Shown: positions 14,125 through 25,969 of the stretch, one piece after another
How positions within the stretch are numbered: the first letter of the stretch is position 1
How the letters are laid out: each line of letters opens with the position of its first letter
Source: Rhytidiadelphus loreus
Taxonomy: Eukaryota > Streptophyta > Bryopsida > Hypnales > Hylocomiaceae
Assembly (NCBI GenBank): GCA_947034895.1
Contig: OX344763.1
Span: 18,073,001 to 18,137,000 of the forward strand
Direction of reading: 5' to 3'
Length of the DNA stretch: 64,000 nt
Made by a program: the position numbers and the translations under genes
Notes under the pieces: generated by a model
Databases searched by the model: none
The model's input: the letters and a program-made list of their open reading frames with translations, nothing else
What the model was told of the DNA's origin: nothing

Positions 14125-15331
14125 CAGGGTTGCTATTTTGTGAGCCTGTGAGCATGAGCTTGTGAGCTTGTAAACCTGTGAGCCTATGAGCCTGTAAGCA
14201 TACAATTTCGTAGAGATTCCATCTAAAAATTTTGGTCAAAATTTATTATTTTTGGTAAATTTAAGTAACTATTATCATGAACCTATTACCGTGGACCTAT
14301 TACCGTGGTCCCTTGAACAAACTTGATGTGCTACTTATTAGACTTTGCTAGATTTTATGAAGAAGAAAAATCGGTTATTAATTAAGATTTGTTTGAAATC
14401 AACCAAGGTTGTTCCAGTGAGATTATAATCACTCTCTTCTTGCTGCTTGGGTCCCCTCAGCGCCGAGGGGAGCCCCCTTGTAGTAGGAAGAAATTTACCA
14501 AAAAAAAAAAAAAAAAAAAAAATTTTTTTTTTTTTTTTTTTTTTGGTAAATTTTTTTTTTTCTCATTGCAAGGAGACTCCCCTCGGCGCCGAGGGGACCC
14601 AAGAAGCAAGAGGGGGGTGATTAACCAAACGACCATTTGATCAATAAATAGGAAAATTGAACCCTTGAAGGTCCTAGAAGAGGACAATGATCAACTAATC
14701 AACAATTTGGTGTAACTGAGCTCATTCCTTACAAAAATAATTCTTGTCAACCAAGTTCTTTCCTCCAAAATCTTAACAAGTTCAATTACCAACACATCAA
14801 AGTAAAAGTGTAGGTACCTCTCATTGGCCTTGAGAGGAGCCACGCTACTACAAGATAGTAGTTCTTATCAACAATTTTTTTTTCTAAAATCTAAACAAGT
14901 CCAATAACAATGCATCAAAAGAATTTTTTTGGTATTTTCTTATTAGCCCCGAGAGGACCTACATTGCTATAGGATAGTGATCAACCAACATTTTGTATAG
15001 ACTTATTTCCATCTCCATTCATCTTTCACGTCAATTAAGTTCATCATTTTCAAAATGTATACTTCTAATATTTTAGACAACATTGAAAATTATGATTTTC
15101 ATGTGGATTCTATATAACCACGGTAATAGGTCCACGATAATAGGTCCGTAGTAATAGGTTCTAAAATTTACTAATAATAGTAAATTTTGGCCAAATTTTA
15201 AGATGAAGTTTATTATTAGAAGTATTTTTAAGTTTTTTTGTGCTTCTACAAATTTCTAAGCTCAACGCTCACATAATTCCTGCTCAACGCTCATAGGCTC
15301 CTGCTCACAGGCTCACAAAATAGCACCGCTG
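14125..15331. mobile_element. Fold-back element with 10-bp target duplication
   Basis: CCCTATAAGG is found exactly at 14115-14124 and again at 15332-15341. The element between them starts CAGGGTTGCTATTTTGTGAG and ends with the inverse of CAGCGGTGCTATTTTGTGAG. The inverted similarity continues for roughly 200 bases on each side, through GAGCCTGTGAGCA repeats and a 'cctattaccgtgg' phrase at 14280-14310 that reappears inverted at 15118-15162. No transposase frame is seen. A 10-bp duplication suggests a Mutator-like element (family range about 8-11); the CAGGG start would also suit hAT if two bases of the duplication are chance. Confidence 0.8.
14430..14619. repeat. Near-perfect 190-bp palindrome with poly(A)/poly(T) centre
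   Basis: The left arm (CACTCTCTTCTTGC..., GGGTCCCCTC, CAGCGCCGAGG) is mirrored by the right arm ending at GCAAGAGGGGGGTG. The centre is a run of A followed by a run of T (about 14499-14544). Each arm also carries its own palindrome, CCTCGGCGCCGAGG, perfect at 14581-14594 and with one change at 14455-14468. It lies inside the fold-back element at 14125-15331 and is probably a second, nested fold-back insertion. Two spurious reading frames cross it. Confidence 0.85.
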
Positions 15332-15341
15332 CCCTATAAGG

Positions 15342-17040
15342 TACCTCTCATGATTGATATATAAATTAAATGCTTATAGGGTTAATGCTTATGGACATTT
15401 GGACACAACACACTACTAATTTTATCTAACCCTCGAAGGAAAAATGATTCATTACTTTGAAATTGTCCAATTTAACTTGTCAAAATTTAAAAATTATAAT
15501 TTAATTGAGGCTATATTTAGAACACTAGAATCAATGAAGAATATTCATGTTTTTCTTGATTTAGTTTTCAAGGATCTAGAGGTTCAAGTTGAGATTTTAA
15601 CCAAAATTTCTATAAGAGCTTGAACAAACTATCACAATATGAATTGAATGCGTTACTGAAGTCATAGATAAAAGCCATGGAATTATACAAGCATTTTTTG
15701 GATTCACTTTACTTATTACCTAAAATCCTTCAAATTGCCCAAGTTGTTGCCCCTTTAGTTCGATATTGTATCCTACAAGGCTAATACCTAGGTATGACCT
15801 TCACCTTGCCTAGGTATAAGCTAGTGAATATTATCCCATCGCAATTGAAATCTACCAAGTGTTGAAAGGAGGTAGGTGAAATATCCTCTAATTTTGGGGG
15901 GACATTGATTGATTTCCAGCTCTACTAATTTCTTGCTAGTTTTGCATCCTTTGTTTTCAAAATGCAACCAGGTTTTTTTCCACTTCCACTGGCTAACTTC
16001 GAACTAGCTACCAGTTTTTCCCAATCATTAGGCTCGACATGCTAGGGTCCCATAACTTTAAAAATCTATAATACACATTGAAAAAATTGCTAAACTTTGT
16101 AACATGGTATGATTAGGAGGTTGGTATTGTTTTTGTTCTCACTTTGAATTGTGGCTTTATAAAAATAAATAAAAAATCATGAGGTGCTTAAAAGTCAAAG
16201 GTCCGATAGATTTGCTATCTTTTTTTTTATTGGCGATTTGGTAGTACTAGAAAACCATGCTTAGATATTTAGTTGAATGTTTTTAAGTGTACATACACAA
16301 ACCTTACTCAAAAGTGATTCCAATAGATTCTTTTCAACAAAAATTATCGTAATTTAGTAGTAGGAACCATCCTCAAATGTTTGGTTGAATGTTTTTAAGT
16401 GTGAGGTAGGAGGTCCATAAAGTGCCCATTTAACCCCTAAACTCTCGTAGTATATTTTCCGGAATCTAATCTTTATTCAACTAAATCTGAGTTTGAACAC
16501 TACGGAATGAACTATGTAAGGTTAGCGTAATGTATTCAAAGGTTACAATGTATAAACGTGCAAAATTCAGAGATTTATTCACTCTTAATCCCACTAGAAC
16601 CCAAGGTATCACTCAAGATGTCCATTAGTAGATGCTATTGACTGATGTATGTAGTCACAGTCCTGTCTAGTGTGCTTCGGCTCGTGACAATGGTTTTGGG
16701 ACAATAGTTCAATGTGGTCTGACTTGTAATGAATGCATGTGCAATGCAAGACTTATCGACTTTATAAGTAATAGTATTAATATTCTTAGTATTCAGCAAA
16801 AGAATAAGAGTTAATGTTTTAGAATAACTCACAATAAGTTCGCACACACACAAACAAGGACAATATGGCCAAACACGTGCAAATTAGTATATTCTACCTA
16901 CATTCTACACAAAACTTCCACTTACAACATCTATATGCAATTTTCAATACGACACTCTAATAACATTGATGCAAAACAAATAATAAATCCCTAACCCTAA
17001 TTCTAACTCCCAAATGGATTAATTCCAAACCAAGGGTACA
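15342..17040. other. AT-rich intergenic sequence with a lone TTAACCCCTAAA end
   Basis: No gene was recognised. A single TTAACCCCTAAA terminus lies at 16430, like the ends of the TTAA element family, but no partner was found before the next complete copy. Two diverged direct repeats (about 16262-16300 and 16380-16400, 'ttagttgaatgtttttaagtgt') are related to 9600-9720. Confidence 0.4.
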
Positions 17041-18480
17041 GCCCAAAGGGCCGTTTGAAAAATTTGACCCTTTATTTTAGTTTGTTTTATCCATCACTAC
17101 CCTATGGCCGTGCGATACCCGGTCGATACCCTAGTAGATACTCGGACTGTCCCAATACCTGTATCCCGAGCCACCAAAAACCGCGGAATACCCGGTTTGT
17201 ACCCGCACCTGATACCTTGCTCCGACTCCAGTCCTGTCTTCGACTGCTCCGACGTCGGAGCTCCTCTGCGCTCGTCGCCGCAACTCCTCCGATGACTGAT
17301 CCGCTTTGGCGATCAAGTTCCTTGATCGATTCGCTCAATTTCTCACTCAATCGCCTCTCTCCTACACTTGGCGATCACGCGAGTACACAATTTTTCCAAT
17401 TTTGGGTCCAATTTTCTTCCATTGACACTCCCAAATCCCTAATTCAGTTGATAGCCCTTGGACCATCGAATTTGCAATCCGGTGTTCCAAGATCGGACCA
17501 ACTTCACCAGACTATACGACTACTCAATGCTCTTGAACCAATGTGCACAAAGATCCATGTAAAGATTCACGAAATTGAATTTGAATTTTTGTTCTGAGCT
17601 TGATTTGGCATCGCAATCCCTGGCAGAGGGATGGCGAAGGCGAGTGCGACTCTCACCCGCAGCTCGTCGACTCACCCTGATCACTCCCCTAATCTTGACC
17701 AATCAGATTCACAAAAATTCAACGCACACTGATTCACTCCAAAATCTCCATTTGAGAGATCAATTTCACTCCGATGAAGCCATATCGCTCTTCCGCTGTC
17801 GGTTTCCAGCCGCGACTACCACATGGATCACCCGGTGCCTTGAAATCTCTCCTCGTCTTGTTCACTCTCGCAGATTCCCTGCATGCCCATTGTCACTTCT
17901 GATGAGCCCTGCACTAGAGCTCGTCGCTCCTCTAGTTGCCTCGGAATCAATCCGACTCACCAAAATGTCACCAAATTCACCTCCGAAATTCACCGCACTG
18001 CACTCAACGACCTACCTCGCCTTGTCGACACTCAATCTTCCCGAATCCACGATTCCCATGACCAATTTCCCACTCCAAGATACACCATCATTCACTCCAA
18101 TATCCAAACAATTTCACAATGCTCACAAGATTGATTTAAACACCAGACCAAAACTAATACAATTGCACAGCACAACTCATAATATACACTAATACGCACA
18201 CAAATGCATTGCAATTACAAAGTTTACATGCGCAAGAATTTACAGCACGGGGAAGCTCTACAATCTGCACTGTTTGCACTTCAGGAGGGGGGAAATGAGA
18301 GGAGGGAGAAGGATTTAAGTCGAGGGACGAGGGTGATCAGAAGCGGGAAGAATTACGTAGGCACCGCTTCCAATCGCTCCTGCAACCCTAACTTTCTCCC
18401 TTTCTCTTTTCCTTTTCTCTTTTTTTTTTTCTCTTTTTTTTTTCTCTTTAATCTTTACTTTTCTTCCCTTTTACTATTAT
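17041..18480. other. GC-richer stretch of unknown nature, two long open frames
   Basis: This segment is markedly richer in C than its surroundings and holds two overlapping plus-strand frames of 180 and 205 codons (17055-17597 and 17575-18192). Neither translation shows a recognisable domain. Both are rich in Ser, Pro, Thr and Leu, as expected from C-rich non-coding DNA. The start contains repeated GGTCGATACC/GATACCCGG-like words. It ends in a pyrimidine run (18395-18450). It could be an untranslated part of an old retroelement or a lost gene. Confidence 0.3.
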
Positions 18481-18618
18481 ACTAACTACAAACTAAAGTA
18501 TCTTTAAACTTTTCCTAACTTTAATAAAAATAGAATACTTTTTATACTAAATATTAGATATAGAATAGTATATAAAGTCTTTAAAAATAAAAACTACAAA
18601 AGTCTAAAGTACTAGACT

Positions 18619-19196
18619 ACAACTCCCAAGGCCATTTATCTGCCAAAATCACTCAAAAGTACCACTTTTGCTATGTTCACCTATGAAATAAATATTTTAA
18701 ACATTTTTTAGAATCTAACCGTAGGATCTTGTTCTACACTTGTCTTAGATCATGTGATAAATTTTTTGTGATGTTTGACTGTATACATTGAAAGATATTA
18801 GCATTCAAAGTGGAAGAAAAAACATTCTTTCAAGAAGTTGCTATGATTGCTTGCAAAATAAGAAACTCCATAACTTTCACATCTTTAATCCAAATGGAAT
18901 GAATAAAAGCCTCACATTTAGAAGAAAATATAATCTACAAGAAAATAAATATTAGAATTTTTATTTCAATTTTTTGTGGATTTTTTTTGCTGCCTGGTCT
19001 CCCTCATTTTGAGGTTATTGTGGCATAACTTTTGCTCCCAAGCACCAATTGGAATAAAAATTATAGTCTTGGAAAGATCATAAGTTTATCTATCTTATGA
19101 AAAAGTTTCAAAAAGTTTCAGTAAAAATTGAGATCATAGGAGCCGGTCTAAAATCCATTTTGTCCCCCGTAGGGACAACGGAACTTTAGGGGTTAA
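18619..19196. mobile_element. TTAA-bounded element, copy 2 (uninterrupted)
   Basis: The right end is CTTTAGGGGTTAA at 19184-19196. The left end is eroded (ACAACTCCCAAGGCC in place of TTAACCCCTAAAGGCC). At about 578 bp this is the shortest, uninterrupted copy. Its first 200 bases match 41515-41716 closely ('tgttctacacttgtcttagatca', 'attagcattcaaagtggaag') and its remainder matches 44339-44687. It is therefore the unoccupied counterpart of the copy that carries the CACTA insertion. No coding capacity. Confidence 0.8.
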
Positions 19197-19343
19197 GAGT
19201 TGGAAATTAATATTCTTTTAGCAAATTTTCCTTGAAAGAAAGACAAATGGAAATCAATTCACAATTAACCCAAGTCGTTCAATATGTTTTAGAGCTTCAT
19301 GGAATTTGTTCTGAATTTTTGAAGTTAAAACGCAGTGGCCACT

Positions 19344-19445
19344 AAAAGTGTTCACCTCTTGAAATGTACACTATTTGAACATTTCCAAAGCAATGAGAAA
19401 GAAAAATGTAAATATAGTGTACATTTCAAGAAGTGAACACTTTTA
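19344..19445. mobile_element. Small palindromic MITE (about 102 bp), copy A
   Basis: AAAAGTGTTCACCTCTTGAA is mirrored by TTCAAGAAGTGAACACTTTT, with TGTACACTAT and ATAGTGTACA next inward. The whole unit can fold into one hairpin. A diverged relative lies at 45183-45283 (TGTACACTATTTG shared). Confidence 0.7.
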
Positions 19446-21914
19446 AACCCCGAGTGCTTTCCAAACCTCACCTACCTTAAGGGAGCCAACCCATTTCCGA
19501 CCACTTAAGCAATTAAGCGTATATGGAGTGCGGTTTTCTTGAGTGGGGAAATTTTTTCATGTATAAAAATAGAGTTTGGAAGGATTCCATAATTTTTCAG
19601 ATTTTTTTTTGTCAAAACATAATTACCATGAATCTCTTGGCTGAAGTTTTTCTTTGACCAATATTCGTTATATAGGTCTTCCAAGGGCTAGTTACAAAAT
19701 TGACTAAGGGTAGGTTGCAATATCAAGAAACTTGTAGTGAGGTTTTTCTTAGGCAATTAAATGCCCAATTTCCTAAAAAAAAAATGGGTAGCTTCAAGCC
19801 TACAAAAAAGAAGAGGTCAAATTTGTTAAAAAATGCCAAACTATAATGATGGCCCTACACACTGTTGCCACAATGTTTCCAAAACCTCTTTTCATCCATC
19901 GTGCAGAGCCAGTACATACAAAAATTGCATACAAAAATTACATACTCAAAATTGGATACTAAAAAATTGAACTCCTTCAATTCAAACCCCAGAAATGAAG
20001 GAGGAGCCATGAAACTCAAAAACCTTCTTGAAAGAAAGGCCAAATAACCATTTGTCCAAAAACTCAAAAAACCCACTACTTATAGCCCATCACAATGCAC
20101 CACAACTGCACCAGAAACTACACCATAACTAATCACTATTCATCTCTACCTGCACGGAAAGACAACACCCTACACTGCCAAAATGGAGGGGGGCGGCAGC
20201 AATCAAGATCTCTCACAGGAAGAATAGCAATGCGTCACCCATGCATATTTAACCCCCAAACTTTCTTAAAACAGAAAGTTTGGGAGGGGTAAAGATGCAT
20301 GTTGGACTATGTCACGCACTGCCGTCCTTCCTGTAAGTCGGTTCCACCACACCACAGGACTGGTTTTGCAACAGGTTACCTAAGAAACGGTTCTGTCAAC
20401 CTCTTGGGTCCCAGACTCCCAGTACGTGTGACTGACCCTCCGTGGGTTGGAAAGATGCGAACAATTTCACTCTGTTTTTTATGGCATTCCATTCGCAGTA
20501 CAACTGAAACAAACTTCAGTTGTTGGTTTTGTACTATTGGTGAGCCTTCCAAAAGATCTAATTAAGCCCAGTCAGTCTTCAGTTGTCGTATTGACTTGTT
20601 GCATGCCGCATGCTGCTGTGGTAAATATCCTGTTCCGCGGCACCAATACTAACATAAAAGTTAAGTTGCTCTAGTTCATAGGCCATGCTTTTGACTAGTT
20701 CAGTGACATTCTTGACTTATTCTTCTTTATCCAGATCACAATCAGATTTGGGCGAGCCTTCAGTTTGTCCCTATCTTACAGTAGGCTTGTTTGATCCACC
20801 TCTTCTGATGGCGTGTGCAGTTTGAATGTGTCGTTTCTGAAAGAGCATCTGCAAGATATAACCGTCCTTTTTTCACTGTTGTTAGCGAAGTGAATCCAAT
20901 CCGAAACCCTTACTACACCACTTGTAATGCCACGTGCAAATATATCTTAAAAAAAGAGTCAAATTATTGCGAATACATTGAAGGTTGTTGAAGGTTGCCT
21001 ATTTGAACAGACTATACAGAAATATTGCCAGCTTCACAGTCAACAAAAGCTCAGAATATTGCAAAACACTCTCCGTCGACGCTTCTGATGCAAATTTACA
21101 ACCGCTCAATTTGAATATTCAATCAACTTTGAAAAAAGAAAATCCCAGCGGCGTTTGAGTGGTGAGTACTCAAAGAATTTTGCGAACTCAAAGTAGTGAG
21201 TACTCTGTTTTTGCGTGCCTTGATGAGATAAATTTGTTGATGATCAGGATATATCAGGTCTGCTTGTTCACTTCATCTGAGCTCTAAGTTGCACCAAAGC
21301 AACAATAGGAGAATTGCAAACCAGTCTGCGGGAGAATAAATTTTGCAAACTCGTATAAGGCGGATAGTGGTAATAGCCAGCACTATTTATTATCCTGAAG
21401 TTGGGAATTCAAAGTACAATACCGTAACTTGGGGCGGGGATCTATGCAGTACGGTAGAGAATCAACTTGAAGCCGAGTGAGCTCACGGCATGCGGTAGAG
21501 AATCAAGGTCCTGCTGTAGAGGATCAAGGTCATACAGCAACATGTCGACTTTTAATTGAAAATTAGGCCGTAATTGATGGCTGTCGCTACTGCGGCAATA
21601 AATAAAAATGCGTGAAAGTGAAGTAGACGGCTGGTGATGAAACAGAAAGAGGCCAGGTAAACCCCCGAATGGTCGGAAAGATGCTCGGTATCATCTAGTC
21701 ACCCCTACATGGACTGGCTAGTCAATTCAGTAGCAGTCCCCAATTGAGCCATTGGTGGACACGACGGGGGGACGTACCCCAGAGTAGAAATAGCATAAAG
21801 CCAGAGCCACAGGCCATCGTGCTTCATTGTGTTCTCCTCCTTGTGTTCTCCTCCTTGCTTGCTTTCCTCTGCACCTCAAGCTCTTCGACCCACTTTTCCC
21901 CTTTTCACATCACC
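19446..21914. other. Intergenic sequence upstream of the metallothionein gene
   Basis: No gene was recognised between the MITE and the metallothionein start. A short hairpin lies at 20253-20290 (CCCCCAAACTTTCTT and AGAAAGTTTGGGAGGGG). The part after about 20300 is less AT-rich and should contain the metallothionein promoter and leader, but no convincing TATA box could be placed with confidence. Confidence 0.4.
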
Positions 21915-22849
21915 ATGGCCTTGTCAGGATGCGGCAAGCCCAACTGCGGGTGTGGCGATGATTGCAAATGCGGCCCTGATTGCTCGTGAGTAGCATATCC
22001 TCCTCATATTTTGCTTCGAAACAGACACGATTACATAGATTTCCATACACACAACATTCATGCTTCAATTGCACTTAGCCTTAGCAGATGAGGACTCACA
22101 GTGGAATTGTCCGGATGTTGTTGTGTCAACGTTGTATGCACTTCTGGTTTCTTGCATGAGGGCAGTTGTACCGGAACGTGCTTCCAATGAAACTGCGACT
22201 TCCTGCAAGTGATCAATAGATACTCTGGTGCCTTATAGTTGGTGTAAATCCACCCCATACATGCTTTGAAATAGACATGATTACATAACGTCCTTCGTCC
22301 AATTGCTCTTAGTCCGTAGGAGATGAGGACTCACTGTACAATTGTCTCAAAGTTGTTGTGTCGCTAGTATGCCACGTCTAGCCCAGAAATTATACCGAAA
22401 ATTTCTTCTGATGAAGCTGGAGTGTGCTCACTAGATGCGCTGGAGCAGTATGCATTGATCAATATCTACAAAATGATAGTACAACTTAATTGAGTCCAGC
22501 AAGTATGTAGAGAAGTTTCAAAGGTGTTTTTTTCATTGTGACTATGCTCACCATGTCATTATTGTGTGATGCTTCAGATGCTGCAAGTCCCTGGGCGGCC
22601 TCCGCAAGTAAGTTCCTCGCCTCCGACCTCTTAGTTTGGACTGAACGGAATTTTTTGACCTTGCACATCTTCCATCCCGAAATCTTTGTTCGTTCATCTC
22701 CTGCAGCTGATTAGTGAGTGTCTTGGAATGATCGGTCTGGACACTGCTGATGTTCTTGTGGTGTCCTGTGAATGAACAGCTACAACGCGGAGAACGACTG
22801 CAAGTGCGGCCCTAACTGCAACTGCGCAGACTGCTCATGCCACAAGTAG
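21915..22849 (+). CDS. Metallothionein, plant two-domain type, three exons
   Basis: Three exons (21915-21985, 22578-22607, 22780-22849) joined by GT-AG introns give a 56-residue protein. Exon lengths 71+30+70 make 57 codons with the stop TAG at 22847. The N-terminal part has eight Cys in C-x4-CxC-x3-CxC-x3-CxCC order (residues 6-26). A short linker (KSLGGLRNYNAEN) follows, then a C-terminal part with six Cys (DCKCGPNCNCADCSC) and a single His near the end. Such small Cys-rich proteins bind Cu, Zn or Cd by thiolate clusters in the cytosol. The C-terminal half resembles plant type-3 and conifer metallothioneins, while the N-terminal half has more Cys than flowering-plant type 3. The ATG is preceded by CACC. 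The 30-base middle exon supplies the CC pair and the linker. It stands alone, with no coding neighbour. Confidence 0.88.
22005..22380. repeat. About 250-bp direct duplication inside metallothionein intron 1
   Basis: The segment starting GAAACAGACACGATTACATA (22018) and containing AGATGAGGACTCACAGTG and GTTGTTGTGTC is repeated, diverged, from 22267 (GAAATAGACATGATTACATA, AGATGAGGACTCACTGT, GTTGTTGTGTC). It lies wholly within the first intron and lengthens it without touching the splice sites. Confidence 0.75.
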
Positions 22850-23690
22850 ACTGAATCAGCCATCGCCATGGCCACTTCGGTGTGGCGGCTAGCTCCTAGA
22901 GCCCGACATGGAGCATTTCAAAAGTTGTGTGCGGACCTTGATCCGTTTACATTTTAGCGCCTATATCACTAGAAAAGATGAAAAAATTGCTAGGCATGAT
23001 ATGATATGATATGATATGATAGGCGTTGTGAGATATGATATGTGCTGCGATGTCCCTAGATATTGTAGCGATGTGATTTCTCGACCAGAAATAAAATCTC
23101 CATCACGTAAATCGGATGCTGTGTCATTTCGCTTGTAGCTCATGCTACCTAAATAATGAGAGGGATCACGTCTCCCTTAAGATGGATTTGCATTACTTCT
23201 GTTCTACGCCACTATGTGAAAAGTAGCGAGTATCCCTGATGAGAAAGCGAGATAAAGACTTAACGATTTGAAGTTCATTCTTGAAACAAAACTCTCGAGT
23301 CCAAGAGTGAGTGGTTGTGCTTGATTGAAAACACACTGCTTAGCGAGCGCATGGTGCACTTCGTGCCAACTAGAGAATTGCAAAAGTACTACCACCGCTG
23401 TTGCTTGTTCAGCGATACCTAATTGTTTCAAGAGTGAAACGGACTATCAACTTACCAAAAACAACTTCGTTTGATCTCTGAAAATAGATCGCAACTATTA
23501 AATATAAAAAAAAACACTTCCATTACTCTGCGCATGAAAGGGTTTTCGGAATCAAAAGCAAGGAATATCCAAAACACAAGAAAAGGGCCGGCCATGAAAT
23601 TTACGCAGACATTTCTGAAAATCTCAGACAGAGGAGACGACTTGCGAAACCCTGAGGAAGGGATCGACTCGTCGGTTGATACCCGCCTTA
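22850..23690. other. Metallothionein 3' region and following sequence
   Basis: The stretch just after the stop codon should hold the 3' untranslated region. A run of ATGAT ATGAT units (about 22997-23020) and related TGATATG words follow. No further gene was recognised. Confidence 0.4.
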
Positions 23691-23795
23691 ATAACCTGCT
23701 TGATAACCTCCAAGCTTGATAACCTGCTTGATAACCTCCAAGCTTGATAACCTGCTTGATAACCTCCAAGCTTGATAACCTGCTTGATAACCTCC
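23688..23795. repeat. Tandem repeat, 28-bp unit, about four copies
   Basis: AACCTGCTTGATAACCTCCA followed by AGCTTGAT repeats with little change between about 23693 and 23793. It creates a repetitive minus-strand frame with no biological meaning. There is no spacer variation, so it is a minisatellite and not a CRISPR-like array. Confidence 0.9.
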
Positions 23796-25289
23796 ATGTC
23801 AATAATGTGAGGAGACTAAATACCCCAAAGCCATGTAATGGATACTTCACAAGTTGTAGTTTCTTGCTACCTACATTGTTTTAATGTTGATATAGATCAA
23901 CATGTAGAGCACATATAGTGATTGGAGTATATGTTGATTTGTCTTATAGTCGGAATTAATTTGTTACCAAAAATTCAATGTATCTTTTGTTTGATGAGGT
24001 AAAAAGTCACTTAATTACTAATTTATAAATAATTCTAACAAAGTGACAACGAACTTGATTCAAAAAGATGAACTAGGTCTTAACCATCTTGAACTCATCT
24101 CACTGATAATCATTTTGCTAGTCTATTAAGCCCATGATTTTATTAATGCAATGAATTATACAAATTTTAGATATTTTCATGATGATTTGAAATTATTGTG
24201 AATTTTGGAAGAAATAAAAAAGAATTTCTATATCAAACACATAATATCATGTTGAAAATTTGAAATTTTTTTGAATTTTTTTGAAATTTTTTGAAATTTT
24301 TTGAACATTTTTTGAAATTTTTTTGAAAATTTCATTACAGGTGTAAATTATAGTGAAGATACTATATTGCAAAAGAAAGAAGTCCATATTATACTATAAT
24401 TAGAAATTTGGTAGACCATGGTTATAGGTTATAGGTTCAAAGTTCAAATTGCAATAAAATGTATAATTTCATGAATGAATTTTTCAAAATTTGAAGTTTG
24501 GACTAGAAACTAGACTTGATAAACTTCATTTTATATATTGATTCAAATTCAAGAAAGTTCATTCATATAAAGTGTATTTTGGACCAATAGGTGTATTTTT
24601 CATTTAACAATAATCTTTAAAGTCATGAATTAGCTACATTTTGGCCTCAACATCCTTCTAGGATTAAAAGGAGATCAGTTGCAAATCATTAAGCATCCCA
24701 ACTATGCATGATTAGGGTTTGATATTTGGCCAAAAATAAATGAAACATGCATTGGGCCACTTCAAATATTATCCAAACACTCCATCCTACCATATCAAAA
24801 TTAGACATGCCAAATCCAAGTTTGGTTAGCTATACATTTTTAAATTTGACTTGTGATTTATAGATTTATTATTGTAGGCTACAAAACATTTCTTGCCTAA
24901 AGGTGGAAGATAGGACATTGGAAGGATTTTTAAATATAGACATATTATGACTTAGCAATTTAGAGCACAAAGATGGCGGTGCTCTTAGATAGCCATAGAA
25001 ATTAAAAGATAAGTACTAGTTTTAATCTTGTAAGGTCACAAGAGACAAAAAAATGATTCATAAATGATCTAACAACAATGCTTATATACATTGGCTAATA
25101 ATGATTTTCATTCAATTTTCTTCTATACATTTTGTTAATGGTATATTAAAATAATTGAATTCGTATAAGTTCAAAATCAAACTAGTTATTATTATTCAGT
25201 TAAAATACACAATTTTATTTCTAGAAAAAAAAAATGCCTATGTAATGTATGTTAAAATTAGGGTCTTTTTTTTTGCAATACAAGGCTAT
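23796..25289. other. AT-rich intergenic sequence
   Basis: No gene was recognised. It contains a TTTTTTGAAA repeat run (about 24262-24335) and, at 24580-24690, a diverged copy of the segment at 9350-9480. Confidence 0.45.
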
Positions 25290-25925
25290 TCCTATGGTCA
25301 ATGTGGTCACAGCCAAAGTCTCCATGCAACCTCAACTTCTAGGGAGGGCTTCTGAAATCTGAACCGTTTACAATGATCCATGGTGGAGATTGAAGATTGA
25401 GTTTTGACCTACCATTTAACCAACGCATGTTCTTTCAAGCATGTTAGGTGTCGTAGCTTCTTCTTTTAGGCATATTAAGATGGGACATAATGAGCCTTGA
25501 TTTGCTTGTTGACTTGATGGCTACTTGGGAATAAACATTTATTTGTAACTCAGAATGATGATGTGGTCATAATGACATTTTAGATAAGGATTCTCCTAAT
25601 TTCCTAATTTTTTTGTAAGTCAAAATTTAATGAACTATTCAAATTAGGGAATTTATATTGAGATCTATTTGTTGTTGGTGCTTTGTAAAGGTATTTTCTA
25701 CATTGAATTTTCAGAGCTCAAGCTTTAAGTTGGGTGGTGTTAGGGAAAAAAAACTCTCACATATGAACTTCGACTAGCAGGTGGGAGGGCCTACCTCATC
25801 CCATAGAGAGTACTATGAGGGGAGTAGTGCCGCCTTCTATCATAGTGCGTGGTAGTGGTGGTGATGGCCATTACCACAAAATGAAAATTAACATGGGGTG
25901 ATGGGCTTGGATGAGATAGAAGGTG
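25290..25925. repeat. Dispersed repeat, inverted relative of 45500-46320
   Basis: Phrases such as GATTGAAGATTGAGTTTTGA, CCTACCATTTAACCAACGCATG, GGGACATAATGAGCCTTGAT and GGGCCTACCTCATCC occur here. They recur as reverse complements, in reverse order, between about 45500 and 46320. The two regions therefore hold copies of one dispersed element in opposite orientation. The ends were not determined. Confidence 0.65.
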
Positions 25926-25969
25926 ATTTGCTCTAATCGGTCAGAGAGGTCATGACGACAAGCGAGCTC

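Noticed and set aside
14389..14640. 83-residue Lys/Phe protein
   Set aside because: It is a translation of the poly(A)/poly(T) palindrome.
20253..20290. Hairpin resembling a terminator
   Set aside because: Such terminators are bacterial; in this nuclear plant sequence it is only a short inverted repeat.
23688..23795. CRISPR-like regularly spaced repeat
   Set aside because: Units are contiguous with no unique spacers and the genome is a plant's; it is a minisatellite.
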